From positions 1,689,001 to 1,753,000 of the forward strand of contig CAUEEP010000934.1 of the NCBI GenBank assembly GCA_958450365.1: 64,000 bases of DNA, given 5' to 3'. Made by a program: the position numbers and the translations under genes. Source of the stretch: Mesorhabditis belari (taxonomy: Eukaryota; Nematoda; Chromadorea; Rhabditida; Rhabditidae). Positions 37,201-47,629 of the stretch are shown here, piece after piece. The notes beneath the pieces are model-generated. The model had not been told where the DNA came from, made no database searches, and was given only the letters and a program-made list of their open reading frames with translations. Numbering within the stretch: the stretch's first letter is position 1; each line of letters opens with the position of its first letter.

Positions 37201-38498
37201 AAAGCGACTTTTGTGAACCTCCTCTGAATTTTCTCCAAGCGTTCAATAAAGACTTGTGCGCGGGGAGACCAAACAATAGAAGCATATTCTAAGATGGGCC
37301 GGATATAAGTCGTCAAGCATTTTTAGGATGAACAATTGATTTGAGAATACGGCTAGAAACAAAAGAAGCTTTTCGACAAATGATTTCAATATGTTTAGTG
37401 AAATTAAAAGGGGGAGAGATGTGGACACCTAAATCTCTAACAAAATCTAATTTACTAATGTAATTGATAGGAATATTGTTAATTACCAAAGAGAAACTAA
37501 ATTTACCAGTGGAAAAATGTTGAGATTTTGAAGGGGATAGGGAAAGAAAGCTTGTAAGCTTTACCAAATTACAGCACTTGTAAGCTTTCCAAATTACAGC
37601 ACTTGTAAGCCTTACCTTGGGCTTGGAATACTGGAATCAAATAGTTGAATATTTAAGAAACCTATCCAGTAGGTATACAATTAAAAAATTCATCTTTTAA
37701 GTCTAATAAAGCCCCCCTTGTACCAACTTTGGACGCTTCGTTCTCAGCCCCATTTTGAGATATTTTTATGTTGAATATATCAAAAGAAAGCCCTTAATGT
37801 CCTCTACCTTTTGATATATAAAACGTTTTTGAATTTGTTCAAATTTTTGGCAAATTGACTGAGAACGAAGGGTGGCCAAAGTTGGCAAGGGGGCGGGGGG
37901 CGTTTGGATTAGAGGAAATACGGTAGGTATACAATAAAAAAATTCATCTTTTAAGTCTAATAATTAAATCTAAATCTGTATAATGTTTTTTTTAGATTTA
38001 GTTTAGTTTTTATTGTAGATAGATTTACCTACCCTGGTTTGACCGGTTAGAGATCAATGCCAAATAAGACTTTAGCCTTGATCTGTTGAATATTTAAGAA
38101 ACCTATCCAGTTCTTTATCATTTCATCGCTATTCACAGTCACATTTACATTTGCCACCTGCCCATTGGGTGACTTTTGTTCACACCTTGTTTCTTATAAG
38201 GATTAGTGCAAAGATTTGGTGTCAGTCAATTAGAATTCGAAAATTCAAATCCTACATTAAATTGACTGTCAAAATTAAGCAAAAACCCAAATCCGACAGT
38301 CATTTAGGATTTATTTGCTAAATATTTAACTGTTAAAAGTACGGAAAAAAACATTTTACATTGCTTAAAATGTTTTTCATCAAATTCCAGGGTTCCCACT
38401 ATCTCGGTGGGCGTTTTGTGCCACGAAAAATGATCGACGAACGAGAATTGCGAATTCCTGTGTACACTGGCTCTAATCAATTCGTCAAATTACAATAA
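31268..38498 (+). CDS. NAD(P)H-hydrate epimerase (NAXE/YjeF_N), one unusual acceptor
   Basis: Epimerises damaged R-NAD(P)HX to the S form for the repair dehydratase. Exons: 31268-31454, 31550-31626, 31722-31885, 34697-34782, 35013-35116, 38391-38498 (241 aa, frame continuous). Motifs: [20 protein letters not shown], nucleotide loop [10 protein letters not shown] (69-78), [24 protein letters not shown] (166-178), the C-terminal GGRFVP and a closing [12 protein letters not shown]. The chosen start gives a basic leader, [19 protein letters not shown], that could target mitochondria; TTTGTTAG inside it could instead be an acceptor. The fifth exon is preceded by TTTTCAT rather than TTTTCAG. Very long introns carry a Tc1-like element, a LINE piece, a SINE and several satellites. 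Confidence 0.9.
32035..32280. repeat. ~22-bp satellite AGATCTATTAGGTTTAGATC
   Basis: About eleven units in NAXE intron 3. The unit is rich in AGATCT palindromes. From 32281 to 32780 the intron shows nothing recognisable. Confidence 0.85.
32785..33131. repeat. 12-bp satellite ACGTTTACATGT/AAGT, left part
   Basis: Tandem 12-mers ACGTTTACATGT, ACGTTTACAAGT and ACGTTTAGAAGT. The same array resumes at 34418 after the inserted element. Period 12 keeps both strands open (HVRLHVRL and VNVHVNVH): artefacts. Confidence 0.93.
33132..34417 (+). mobile_element. Tc1/mariner element with ~350-bp inverted repeats, internally deleted
   Basis: Ends CAGTACTGGACAATGAAATA and its complement, TA on both sides, 1286 bp. 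The inverted repeats (about 33132-33510 and 34045-34417) make up over half of it. The remaining centre carries a truncated transposase. It interrupts the 12-bp satellite in NAXE intron 3. Confidence 0.93.
33597..33932 (+). pseudogene. Truncated Tc1-type transposase (N- and C-terminal pieces only)
   Basis: ATG at 33599 starts [19 protein letters not shown] with helix-turn-helix [21 protein letters not shown] shift to another frame then joins directly to the family's C-terminus, [19 protein letters not shown] and [12 protein letters not shown]. The whole catalytic Asp-Asp-Glu core is missing, so the element cannot supply its own transposase. Confidence 0.85.
34418..34665. repeat. 12-bp satellite ACGTTTACAAGT, right part
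   Basis: Continuation of the array at 32785-33131, ending about 30 bp before the NAXE exon at 34697. Confidence 0.93.
34812..34940 (-). mobile_element. tRNA-derived SINE (AGAATTCTATGTAG family)
   Basis: Minus-strand tRNA-like head with B-box CCCGGGTTCGACTCCCGG. On the plus strand it is preceded by GACTTAGAATTCTATGTAG. The same two parts occur together near 41000-41130 and at 59755-59900. Lies in NAXE intron 4. Confidence 0.65.
35125..35512. repeat. Satellite of AACTAGTA/AACTAGCT 8-mers
   Basis: About 48 8-bp units organised in a loose higher-order pattern (AGTAAACTAGCTAACTAGCT). In the last NAXE intron. From 35513 to 35929 the intron shows no feature. Confidence 0.93.
35930..36465. mobile_element. 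Foldback element, family F (TTGGTSAATTGAAAACTG ends)
   Basis: Ends pair (TTGGTCAATTGAAAACTG and CAGTTTTCAATTCACCAA) and so do internal arms (CACTTTCTTCAAAAGAAACC, GAGAATCAAAAATCAAGCTT). Related copies at 47993-48370 and a fragment at 47630-47715. Confidence 0.85.
36830..37567 (-). pseudogene. Non-LTR retrotransposon (Jockey/CR1-like) reverse-transcriptase C-terminus
   Basis: Minus-strand frames give consecutive pieces of a LINE ORF2 end: [20 protein letters not shown], then after a frameshift near 37320 [17 protein letters not shown] and [12 protein letters not shown] further shift at the T8 run near 37139-37146 leads to [17 protein letters not shown] and [17 protein letters not shown]. The 5' portion with the polymerase catalytic motif is absent. 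It is a 5'-truncated, decayed insertion in the last NAXE intron. Confidence 0.85.
37714..37912. mobile_element. Foldback element CCCCCTTGTACCAACTTTGG
   Basis: Ends CCAACTTTGGACGCTTCGTT and AACGAAGGGTGGCCAAAGTTGG pair imperfectly; the centre contains TTTTGATATAT/ATATATCAAAA. In the last NAXE intron. Confidence 0.7.
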
Positions 38499-38685
38499 AA
38501 TGAACATATTGGTGCTTTAAAGTTGTGATTGTTTTAAATAAATAAATAAATAAATCGATAACCAAAAAGGCTGCTTGCTCAATTCTTCAAAATTCAGAAC
38601 ATTTTTTGCATCAAATTAATATTATTTAAAAGATTATTGATAGAAAAGTAAGTTTTTTCTGTTTTTCTAACAAAAATAGAGGTTT
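38499..38685. other. NAXE 3' flank
   Basis: AATAAA occurs right after the stop codon (38494-38499) and again in an AAATAAATAAATAAAT run at about 38537-38552, a plausible polyadenylation signal. Confidence 0.5.
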
Positions 38686-38760
38686 GGCCGGTAGTGGATT
38701 CGAACCAGGGACTAAAGAAAACCAACGCACTCACACACTATCCACTAGACTACCGCCACC
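38686..38760 (-). repeat. tRNA-like sequence, degenerate
   Basis: Minus-strand A-box GGTAGTCTAGTGGATAGTG and B-box CTGGTTCGAATCC, with a partly pairing GGCGGTAG/CTACCGGCC acceptor. The T-stem and anticodon stem fail, so this is a tRNA pseudogene or SINE head. Confidence 0.6.
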
Positions 38761-38869
38761 GATAGATCGGCCCGAACACCTTTTATAGGGTAACTTACTG
38801 TTTGGTTTACTCTAGTTTAGGCGAAGAAACTGAGAAACTGGGATATAACCAGGGGCAGACCAGCGCAAG

Positions 38870-39060
38870 GTTACGGTAGGTAAGGCTAGGGTAGACCAAG
38901 GTTAGATCAGGTTAAGGTAAGGCTAGGGTAGACCAGGATCAGACCAGGTTAGGGTAAGGCTAGAGTAGGCCAGAGTCAGACCAGGTTAGGATAAGGCTAT
39001 GGTAGACCAGGCTAGGGCCAGGGTCAGATCAAAGTCAGGGCAAGTCAAGCCTGGTCTGGC
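38870..39060. repeat. Irregular satellite AGGTTAGGGTAAGGCTAGGG
   Basis: Degenerate units of about 20-35 bp with TAGACCAG and GATCAGACC motifs. Confidence 0.75.
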
Positions 39061-39104
39061 CTGGACGGTCGGACATATTCCTGGCTAAACTACCGCGTAG
39101 CTAC

Positions 39105-39305
39105 CATACTACTACTTGGCTACTGTTCTTGGCTACTGTACTTGGCTACTGTTCTTGGCTACTGTACTTGGCTACTGTTCTCGGCTACTGTACTTGGCTA
39201 CTGTTCTTGGCTACTGTACTTGGCTACTGTACCGGCTACTGTACCGGCTACTGTACCGGCTGCTGTATTGGCTTCTGTACTTGGCTACTGTACTTGGCTA
39301 CAGTA
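39105..39305. repeat. 13-bp satellite CTTGGCTACTGTA
   Basis: About 14 units CTTGGCTACTGTA/CTTGGCTACTGTT and CCGGCTACTGTA. Period 13 gives three superposed open frames, all artefacts. Confidence 0.9.
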
Positions 39306-40089
39306 CCACCGTATTACTGTAACCGTTAAGACACTTTCTACAGACAACGGAATATCTTGTACCAATCTTCATTGATTCCAGTTCTTGAATAGCTCGAACA
39401 CCAGTTGTTATCCTATGGACCAATTGTAATTGTATAATGCTGTTGTCTGGATGAATGCGAGTGGATTGGATTATGGTCAAAAATGGGATAAGAGATGGAG
39501 GAGTGCTTGACTGTTGGCCTTTGGCTGTTGTGCCCTTTGGCCCCAACCTGGCAATTACATTGAAAAAGACAATGCAAAAGACCGAAGGAGCAAGATGTTC
39601 AGCACTCATCTCTCTTCTTTATCTGGCTGCTTTCTTTATCTGCCTTCTAAAACTTTGCTAGCTTTTAAAAGCTACCGTAACCTTGTCTTTTTCTAGAGCC
39701 TACTTTGTGTTAAACAAAACGCACTTCTTTCTTATTAGATTTATCACTTTTTAGAGGTTGATTGGACTGAAAAACGTTTGAAAACTGGACAAGAGACAGG
39801 GGAAGCTGGATTTACCTAATATTTGAATGATTTGAATGATTTGAATGATTTGAAATTGATCCTTTTAAGTAAAAGAAGGGTTGTTTTTTAAAGCAATGAC
39901 AGAAAAAGAGAGTTTACAAGAGAGTGATCGAGTAGGCGGAGTCTAGGCATTCCCTTGTCTCTCCCCCTTCCCTTCTCTCATGCCCAAAATCTAGCAAAAC
40001 CGTTCTCCATCGTTCTCCACGATCGTTCTATGATTCTTATTCCAATATTTCCGAGTTTTTTTCCCTGTAAACCTTTATTTTTAGTATCG
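39306..40089. other. Spacer with one unexplained frame
   Basis: A minus-strand 103-codon frame (39298-39609) reads as ordinary protein in its middle (LVHRITTGVRAIQELESMKI), but I see no family or splice partners. The rest up to the bHLH gene has no feature beyond GATTTGAAT repeats at about 39820-39855. Confidence 0.35.
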
Positions 40090-43000
40090 ATGTCCACTTC
40101 AGGATCTGACAATCAGACTCCATCTCCATCAAGTCGAGGAAGTTTTGTTGAAGTGAGTAGGCAATGATTGTTTAAAGGAATTGAAAGGAATTGAAGAAAT
40201 TGAAGAAATTGAAAAGAAATCAAACTAGCCTACCGTAAATACTGTAATAGTACCCCGTCCCCATAATGACGACCGGAGCATCGCGTAGTCTAGCTTTGAA
40301 CGAGTTTTTCTCGACACTGGTTTATGCTACAATGCTCGCTTAGGTATCAAAAAATAGCTGAAGTTCAGGGCTATTTTTTGATACCTAAGCGCGCATTGTA
40401 GCATAAACCAGTGTCGAGAAAAAAGCGTTCAAAGCTAGACTACGCGATGCTCCGCACCGTCATTATGGGGGTGGGGTACTATTACAGTATTACAGTACTA
40501 TTACAGTATTTACGGTATGTTAGCTGTTACTCTTAGCTGAATATCTTTAGAAATTACTTAACGATGACGATCTTGAGCCATATGTGCGTCGAAAGAACTC
40601 GGAGAGTGAAGCGAAGAGGCGAATGGAGGGGTTAAATGAAGAGGTTAGGGAAAGTCTAATATCTAAAAGGAAAGGAAAGTATCTAAAAGTGTCTAATATC
40701 TAAAAGTGGGAAAAAAGCGTCTCGCGGAATGAATGTTACAAGGTTTCACTAGACTTCAAATTAAGCAAGGATTTGTCAGATTAGCTAAAGTCAGCTCTAA
40801 TCGGATCGAATCTGTTTTGCGCCTGATCATTGATCCGGTTGGACTGGCTAGACTCCACGATAAAGCAAGAAAGTACGTGACGTGAGGCTGAACCTAAGTT
40901 TTACCCTTTTATGGTCTGGCTTGCCTTAAAATTGCCTTCTGTACTCTTCTCAGCTCTCAGAGCTTTACATAATCTCTATTTTCTTAGGCTAGAATTCTAT
41001 GTAACTACAGTAACTGCAGTTGCATAGAATTCTAAGCCTCGTATCAGTCCCAACCGGGAGTCGTAGCAAAAGTCCCAACCGGGAGTCGAACCCGGGTTGT
41101 GTAGGCTGTAGACAAGCGCAACAGCGACTGCGCAAAAGCGACTGCGCAAAAGCGACTGCGCAACAGCGACTGCGCAACAGCAACTGCGCGAAAGATGAAT
41201 GACGAAAGGCGAAAGACAAAAGAAAGACGCGGTTTTTGCAGCTGGTTTCTGAATCTTTCATTTCCTTTTTTACAAGTTACATGTTTTATTTTAATTTGAT
41301 TTAATTTCTAGAGTTTTCTAGAGTTTCTAGAGTTTCTAGAGATTTAATTTCTAGAATTCTAGGAACAAAACGTCTTGCGCACATCGATCAACTCAAGAGA
41401 GCGCAAACGAATGCACGATTTAAACGATGCAATGGACGATTTGCGGAGTTGCTTGCCAAAAGTTTACACGGTAAAGATCATTGTTTGACTAAGATATAGT
41501 AGAGAATAGTTATAGTTGATTATCTAGAGTTACAGTAGTTTATCTAAAGTTACAGTAGTCTAAGCCTCTATCTAAAGCCTCTATATTCCAGGATGGCCCT
41601 GGTGCTCGTCGCTTGAGTAAAATCAACACGCTGATGCTAGCCGCGAATCGGTGAGATTTTCTAAGCCTTGTCTAGCCTTGTCTTGTCAGCTACAGTACCC
41701 TATAATGACTACCGTAAGCCAGTAATCTAGTTTACAGTAATCCCATTGCTAATTACAGTAGTTTTGTAATCAGTAATGCTAAGTAGCATGATTCTGAGAC
41801 ATTTGAAACGAGCTTGTCCCTTTCCCATGAACAATCCAACTTTGAGCTCAAATTTCTTCGTGTTCAGCTGTTCAATTGAAATAGTTTTTATATCAATCGA
41901 TAGAGAAAGATTTGGCGCATCTAATGATACCAAGAACATTTAAATTGAACAGCTGTGCACCAAGAGATGTGAGCTCAAAGTTAGATTGCTAATGGCAGGG
42001 CGCCGCCCCTTTTCCCATTGGCAAACTTTGAGCTGGAATTTCTTCGTGTCTAGCTGTTCAATTGAAATAGTTTTTATATCAATCGATAGAGAAAGATTTG
42101 GCGCATCTAATGATATTAAAAAGATTTCAATTGAACAGCTGAACACCAAGAAATTTGAGCTCATAAAAGGTCCGTCACCCCGTCCATTTTCCAATTAACA
42201 AATCTAACTTTGAGCTCAAATTTCTCCGCGTTGAGATGTTCAATTTTAATGTTTTTGGTATCATTAGATGCGCCAAGTCTTTCTCTATCGATTGATATAA
42301 AAACTATTTCAATTGGAAAGCTGAACACGAAGAAATTTGAGCTCAAAGTTCGGTTGTTAATTGAAAAAGTGGTGTTTGATAATCAAAAAGTATTGCTGCA
42401 ATAATTAAAGACTTTAAAATGAAACTAGAAGATAAGATAAGTGCTAGAGGAGCCTAAACATGGTCTAAAGTGCTAGAGGAGTCTAAATTTCATAAATTAA
42501 CTCCCAGAATTCGTCAACTCATTCAACTCAACGAAAAGCTCGTCTCCGAGAATGCCCACTTGCGTTCGCTCTCGAGCTCATCAGTAAGAAAATTCAAATT
42601 TCTTTCGAATCTTTTAAATTCCCTTTAAAGATATTCAGTTAATCAACTGAGTACTGAAGATTTTGAGCTGTTTAACTGAATATCATTTCTTTAAAAACAT
42701 GTCGAAATTGAGCAAAAACCAAAAAAACAAAGAGATCGTCAAAACAAAGCCGTTTACAAACAACTTTACAGTATGATACGCTCAAGTTTCTATGTTTTTT
42801 GTAATCCTTATTAAATATAGAATAAGATTATCTACATTTTGAATACTTTTTGATTACTTAAAATAGAAATCATGTCAAGAAAAGCTTTAAGAAAAGTCTT
42901 AATCTCTTTTTGAAGCCGTTTTTTTTTGTTTTTTGATATTTTCTCATCTCAGATTTGTTTTAAACGGCTGAAAAAATGTTCAACAGATACCGTAAATACT

Positions 43001-44605
43001 GTAGCTACCGTAAATACTGTAATAGCACCCCACCCCCATCGTACAGTCGCGTAGTCGCAAAAGTTTTTTAGTATTTCATTTTTTTTCAAAGCGCTCGTAC
43101 TTTCAAAAAATGCGTCTTTGGTGTCAAAAAATAACCCTGAATTTCAGCTATTTTTTGATACCTAAGCGCGCATTTTAGCATAAACCAGTGTCGAGAAAAA
43201 CTCGTTCAAAGCTAGACTACGCGATGCTCCGGCCGTCATTATAAAAGGATGACGAGAAAAATGCGTTTAAAGTTAGACTACGTGATGCTCCGTCTTTTGG
43301 TATCAAAAAATAGCCCTGAATTTCAGCTATTTTTTGATACCTCAGCAAGCATTGTAGCATAAATCAGTGTCGAGAAAAACGCGTTCAAAGCTAGACTACG
43401 CGATGCTCCGGCCGTCATTATGGGGGTGGGGTACTATTACAGTATTTACGGTAGGAATTACCAATTACCATAGTGAAATGCCATAGGAATTTTGAGATAT
43501 TCAAGCTACCGTACTTCTAGGAAAGCTACCGTACCTCTAGAAAAGCTACCGTACTTCTAGGAAAGCTGCCGTACTTCTTTCAAACGTACTAGCGTACTTT
43601 CAACCCTATTTCGTCTCATAGAACAACAAATGACTTGTTAAATCTCATACCAAGTTCCCCAAGCGCTTCCCTATCCAGCAATCCCATCAGTTTCCCGACC
43701 TTGCCCTTTCTACCGTAATCGACCAGTTCTTGATAAACAAGGCGCGCTTAGGTATCAAAAAATAGCTGAAATTCAGGGCTATTTTTTGATACCTAAGCGA
43801 GCATTGTAGCATAAACCAGTGTCGAGAAAAATTCGTTCAAAGCTAGACTACGCGATGCTCCGGCCGTCATTATGGGGCTGGGGTACTATTACAGTATTTA
43901 CGGTAATTTCATTCTAAATTCAATGAAAATAAGGAAAAACATAGAAAATTGAGCGTAAACGCATGTTTTTGACCGTTTTTGGCCGTCAAAACGACGCTGT
44001 TTTGAAAAGTTATATTATTGACGCTTAATCAGCTTTAATATCATTGAAATATTGTATTCAAATGATTAAATTCAAATTGTGATCTTTATATCATTTTCTT
44101 CAGCTCATTTTCTTCATCTTATTCCATTCGTTATTCACTTTCTCTATTGTAAACTCTTTCAGCAAAGTCAATTCAAAGAAGATGTGCCACCAAGCGATCT
44201 TCCCATTCCCACTCAATCTTCAACTCCAAGGATTACGGTAGTTCTTTTTTCTCTGTTCTTAGTCTCTTAGAAAAACTAATAGAAAAACGATTAGTAGGAT
44301 TAGATTTATAAGAATTTCTGATTTTTTCCTGAATTTTTGATTCTTTCCAGACCCCACTTTCCACTCAAACCGATCAAACGAATGTGCAACAAGAGATAAA
44401 AGCGGAAACTCTACCGAGCTCACAAATTCCCTCACAAATTTCCACTCAATTCTTTCCCCAATCCTCGCCATCAATTCGTGTTTCCCATTTCCCGTTTATC
44501 CCATTCTTGCCATTGATTCCGACGGGATTATGCAGAAAAATGTTGGGCCAACCGTGTGCTTGTCGACTTTGTACAACGCAAACTTTTCACCAAGGAGCAA
44601 AGTGA
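40090..44605 (+). CDS. bHLH transcription factor, OLIG/BHLHE22-type (hlh-16/-17/-31/-32 relative)
   Basis: A DNA-binding, E-box-type regulator. Seven exons in frame: 40090-40152, 40551-40643, 41363-41470, 41592-41650, 42508-42583, 44163-44237, 44351-44605 (242 aa). Basic region and helix 1 are INSRERKRMHDLNDAMDDLR (residues 61-80); a loop GPGARR follows, then helix 2 SKINTLMLAANRIRQL. The C-terminus is Ser/Thr/Pro/Gln-rich and ends with a cysteine cluster, GQPCACRLCTT (224-234), like nematode and vertebrate members of this subfamily. TTTTTAG just before the ATG may be a trans-splice acceptor. Introns carry family A foldbacks, a SINE and clustered palindromes. Subfamily inferred from motif recall. 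Confidence 0.88.
40231..40517. mobile_element. Foldback MITE, family A
   Basis: TACCGTAAATACTGTAATAG ... CTATTACAGTATTTACGGTA, with an extra duplicated ACAGTACTATTACAGTATT at the right end. In bHLH intron 1. Confidence 0.9.
40985..41200 (-). mobile_element. tRNA-derived SINE (AGAATTCTATGTA family) with 15-bp expansion
   Basis: TAGAATTCTATGTAACTACA and its complement form a hairpin. Two copies of AAAGTCCCAACCGGGAGTCG follow, then the minus-strand B-box (CCCGGGTTCGACTCCCGG). Next to it GCGACTGCGCAAAA repeats five times (about 41120-41195). In bHLH intron 2. Confidence 0.65.
41810..42360. repeat. Cluster of three palindromic units around TTTGAGCTCAAATTTCTTCG
   Basis: Three tandem foldback units (about 41810-41985, 42005-42175, 42195-42360). 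Each has AACTTTGAGCTCAAATTTCT arms and the core ATCAATCGATAGAGAAAGA in either orientation. In the bHLH intron between 41650 and 42508. Open frames on both strands here mirror the palindromes. Confidence 0.85.
42988..43453. mobile_element. Foldback MITE, family A, compound copy
   Basis: Starts with a duplicated TACCGTAAATACTGTA end, contains two internal hairpin modules, and ends CTATTACAGTATTTACGGTA. In bHLH intron 5. Confidence 0.88.
43742..43905. mobile_element. Foldback MITE, family A, half copy
   Basis: Only one hairpin module (AATAGCTGAAATTCAGGGCT) and the right end TACAGTATTTACGGTA are present; the left terminus is missing. Same intron as the copy at 42988-43453. Confidence 0.85.
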
Positions 44606-44744
44606 TCAAGTACTTTGTGTGCTTTGTGCTCACACATAAACACACCCCTTCTAGCACACTTCGAAAAGTGTACTTTAGCTGAAATTCATTGAAAATCGTT
44701 GAAAATCTTTGAAAATCGTTGAAACTCGAATTCTAGGGTGTTGT

Positions 44745-44905
44745 TGTGTTTACAGCCAGCTTAAACGCTTAGTACTTTGTATTCTTGTAAACGAAACCTT
44801 TCTGGTACACGGAATTCTTCATTTCCTTAGTGTTCTGCAAGAAATAAAGAATACAGTGCACCAGAAGCCTTGCGTTTTTGCAACAACACAAAGTACACTT
44901 AAAAC
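44745..44905. mobile_element. Small palindromic element (CTTTCTGGTACAC arms)
   Basis: ACCTTTCTGGTACACGGAATTC pairs with GAATACAGTGCACCAGAAG, flanked by TTGTTGTGTTTAC/TTTTTGCAACAACAC. Directly downstream of the bHLH gene; family members listed under 7557-8458. Confidence 0.65.
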
Positions 44906-45224
44906 TTTTTCTAATCACTGCATTTTAATGTTTTTTTTTGCATAGAATTAAGAAGATTACAGTAATCTCGTAGACTACAGTAATCCGAAACCTATTTATT
45001 AAAGCATTTAGCTAATGAATAAGATATTTAACTAATGAATAAGCTAACGGATACCTTGAAAAAAGCCTTTTCTAAAAGCCATTCGATAAATGACCGTTAT
45101 CTAACCCCAGTTTTCATTGGATCAGCTCAAATTTGGTTAAATTCGATTCGATTTGATCGAGATTGAATGAAAATTAGTTTCCAGGTCTTTTTCGTTAAAA
45201 ACAGAAAACAGAAAAAAGAAAGAG

Positions 45225-45300
45225 GGCTCGAACCCGAGCAAAAGCCGCGTGGCTCGCTTTGTAGACAAACCCCTTATCCACTAGGCCGTCGGCTCATCTC
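45225..45300 (-). repeat. tRNA-like sequence (Arg-tRNA-like 5' half)
   Basis: Minus strand reads GAGCCGACGGCCTAGTGGAT, then B-box CTCGGGTTCGAGCCCT. The anticodon loop is not formed. tRNA-derived repeat or pseudogene. Confidence 0.6.
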
Positions 45301-45454
45301 TCGGGCCCCCCACGAAAAGCCTTTTAAGCGAGATGTTGAAAATTGTTCAACTGGACTTTTTCTTAAATCTCTTCTACCCGCAATGTCACAAATCATCCCC
45401 TTTTTTACCGTAATCCTTGTCTCTTTTCTCATTTGATTTTATGGGGATTTCCCG

Positions 45455-45570
45455 CAGTGATTCTTTTCTTTCCTTTCTTTTCTTTTCTTTCTTCTCTTCC
45501 TTTCTGTCTGTCTTTCTTTTCTTTATTTCTTTCTGTCTTTCTTCCTTTTCTTTTTTTTCACAAAACCAAT
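45455..45570. repeat. Pyrimidine-rich CTTT repeat
   Basis: TTTCTTTTCTTTTCTTTC with interspersed TCTGTCTG. A complementary GAAA/GACA tract lies at 46103-46200. Confidence 0.8.
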
Positions 45571-45782
45571 TCTCAACTATTTATTTATTCTCTTTTCCCC
45601 CATTTATGCAAATGAAATCGTTGTCTTCTTTGATTTGCGATTTGCGAAAACTTTTCTTATTACCAGTTGATTTAGAAAAGGTAATAAAGTTCGATTTTAT
45701 TATTATATTATAGACAATCGGTGGGACAATCGTTATTGAGTAATTGAAGATGAATATGGCTTGCCATAGCCGACATTTACGT

Positions 45783-45955
45783 CTGACAGTGATCTGTGAC
45801 TGTGATCTGTGTACCTTGTGCTCAATTATAAGCACATCCCGTCTAACACTGACGTCTTCGCTTTTCTGAAATCGTTATTGTGAGAAAGATGAAGAACTCA
45901 ATGCACCAGAAAGGTGTGTTTACAGTTTTGGTCACAAAGTACACTCCAATGTTTC
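45783..45955. mobile_element. Small palindromic element, second of the pair near the bHLH gene
   Basis: Contains TGTACCTTGTGCTCAATTAT, and AATGCACCAGAAAGGTGTGT with ACAAAGTACACTCC at the right; arms are imperfect. Confidence 0.55.
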
Positions 45956-46102
45956 CATTCGTTTCGCAAATATTTTGAAAGTCAGGATCTATCTGGTAGT
46001 TGAAGAAATGCCCTTGTCTAATCTTGTGTGCCTAATCCGTTAAGAGAACGAGGGAAAAGAGGCACTCACAGCATGACTTTACTAAGTATTCGGAGGGACA
46101 CC

Positions 46103-46200
46103 TGCTTGAAAAAGAAAGAAAGAAAGACAGAAAGATAGAAAGACAGAAAGAAAGAAAGACAGACAGACAAAAAGAAAGAAAGAAGGAAAGAAAGAAAAGA
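46103..46200. repeat. Purine-rich AAAGAAAGACAG repeat
   Basis: Tandem GAAAGAAAGACAGAAAGA. No gene from 45956 to 46640 otherwise. Confidence 0.8.
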
Positions 46201-46639
46201 GCTAGGACAAGAAAAAGAACGAACCCCAATAAGAGGATCGTTTACCGTATAAATCAACCCGGGGAAGTGGTGTGAGAAAATGGTGGAGATTAACGAAATC
46301 TCACTGTGTCGCTTAGCTTTGTTTTCAAAAATCCATTGAGAATCATTATTTATTATACTGTTTAGAGTTCAAGGCAATTTCGAGATCAGTTCAAGAACAT
46401 TAGCTTGGCCTTAGCCAGAAGCTGGCTTTTGCATTGCCTAGTCTGAAATATTTTTACTCAAAAAGTCCCTAGGCTCTTTAGCCGGAAGCCGGGCAAAGAC
46501 AAGCTTTACTAGTTTCTGGCTAAAGGCAAAGGCAAAACCAGCTAGAAGCCAGGTTTGAATCACAAAGTTTAGCAGTTAGTAGTAGCTGGCCTGCTTATAG
46601 GCTAGGGTTAGAACAAGAGGCCACTGTTAACTGTAAAAG

Positions 46640-46815
46640 CTTGTGCATTGAGCATTTTAGACCAAAGCCAGGCCAGGCCAAAGCCAAGCCAAGCCAAGCC
46701 AGGCCAAAGCTAGGCCAAAGCTAAGCCAAAGCTGGGCCAAAGCTAGGCCAAAGCCAAGCCAGGCCAAAGCCAAGCCAAGCCAAAGCTAAGCCAAAGCTAG
46801 GCCAAAACTAGACCA
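46640..46815. repeat. Satellite of GCCAAAGCTAGGCCAAAGCT
   Basis: Short units GCCAAAGC, AAGCCAAGCC and TAGGCCAAA in irregular order. From 46816 to 47629 no feature was recognised. Confidence 0.85.
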
Positions 46816-47629
46816 TAAATCAATATAACTTGGCTTATGACCTGGTCTGTCTAGCCATGGCTTTTTTTTTGCTTTTGCTTCTCTAGCGACTAAATTATGT
46901 TATCACAAGCCACTTTTTTTCGCTGTTTCTTTAACTAATCTACAATGTTTTATTAATATAAAAACTAATAGAAATTACCAAAACAAAATTAGCAACAAAG
47001 TTAAACAACCCAGTAGCCTGATGAGTGGCTTCAGTGATCGATACATCGCCAACAATTCCTTGCACTCTTTTCCAGCATTGACAAACAGACAAGAGATCAG
47101 CTAATAGCTTGAATATCTTTCTTTTAAATGTCATTTTTGTTTGTTTTAAATGTAAATCTATGGCTTTTTGTGGTTTTTAAACCTGATCTAAATTTAGGAC
47201 AAAATCTGAGGTTTTAAATTTGAAATCAATCAAAGCAAGCTGTGAAATGAAAGGAAATGAATCGAAATCAATAATCAATTCGAAATGAAACCAAATTCCA
47301 TTCAAACACTAAACCCAATCAAATCTCAAGCTCTTGTTCAACGCCAAAAAAAACAACAATGCAGTGACCATAAGGGAAAGATCATCGATTACATCACAGT
47401 CCATTTGACAAGTACATATTAGTGGCCATAGATGTCCTTATAAAGCTGTGAAAAGAGGTGATTTTGGATGAATGAATCCTCTTTAGATTACGCAATTCAT
47501 CCAATTTTCTTTCACGTCCTTTAAAAGTCAGTAAAAGTCAGTAAAAGTCAACCGCTTTCTTTTTGAAATCTTTTCTTCAACAGCAATTTTAAGAGTAAAC
47601 TTACAATTGTAATACAAGCAATTGTATTG

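Noticed and set aside
39298..39609. 103-codon minus-strand frame
   Set aside because: No recognisable family, no splice partners, and its start side runs into the 13-bp satellite; kept only as a note in the spacer entry.
41727..42404. Several 60-84-codon frames on both strands with similar proteins
   Set aside because: They mirror each other because the DNA is three palindromic units; non-coding intron of the bHLH gene.
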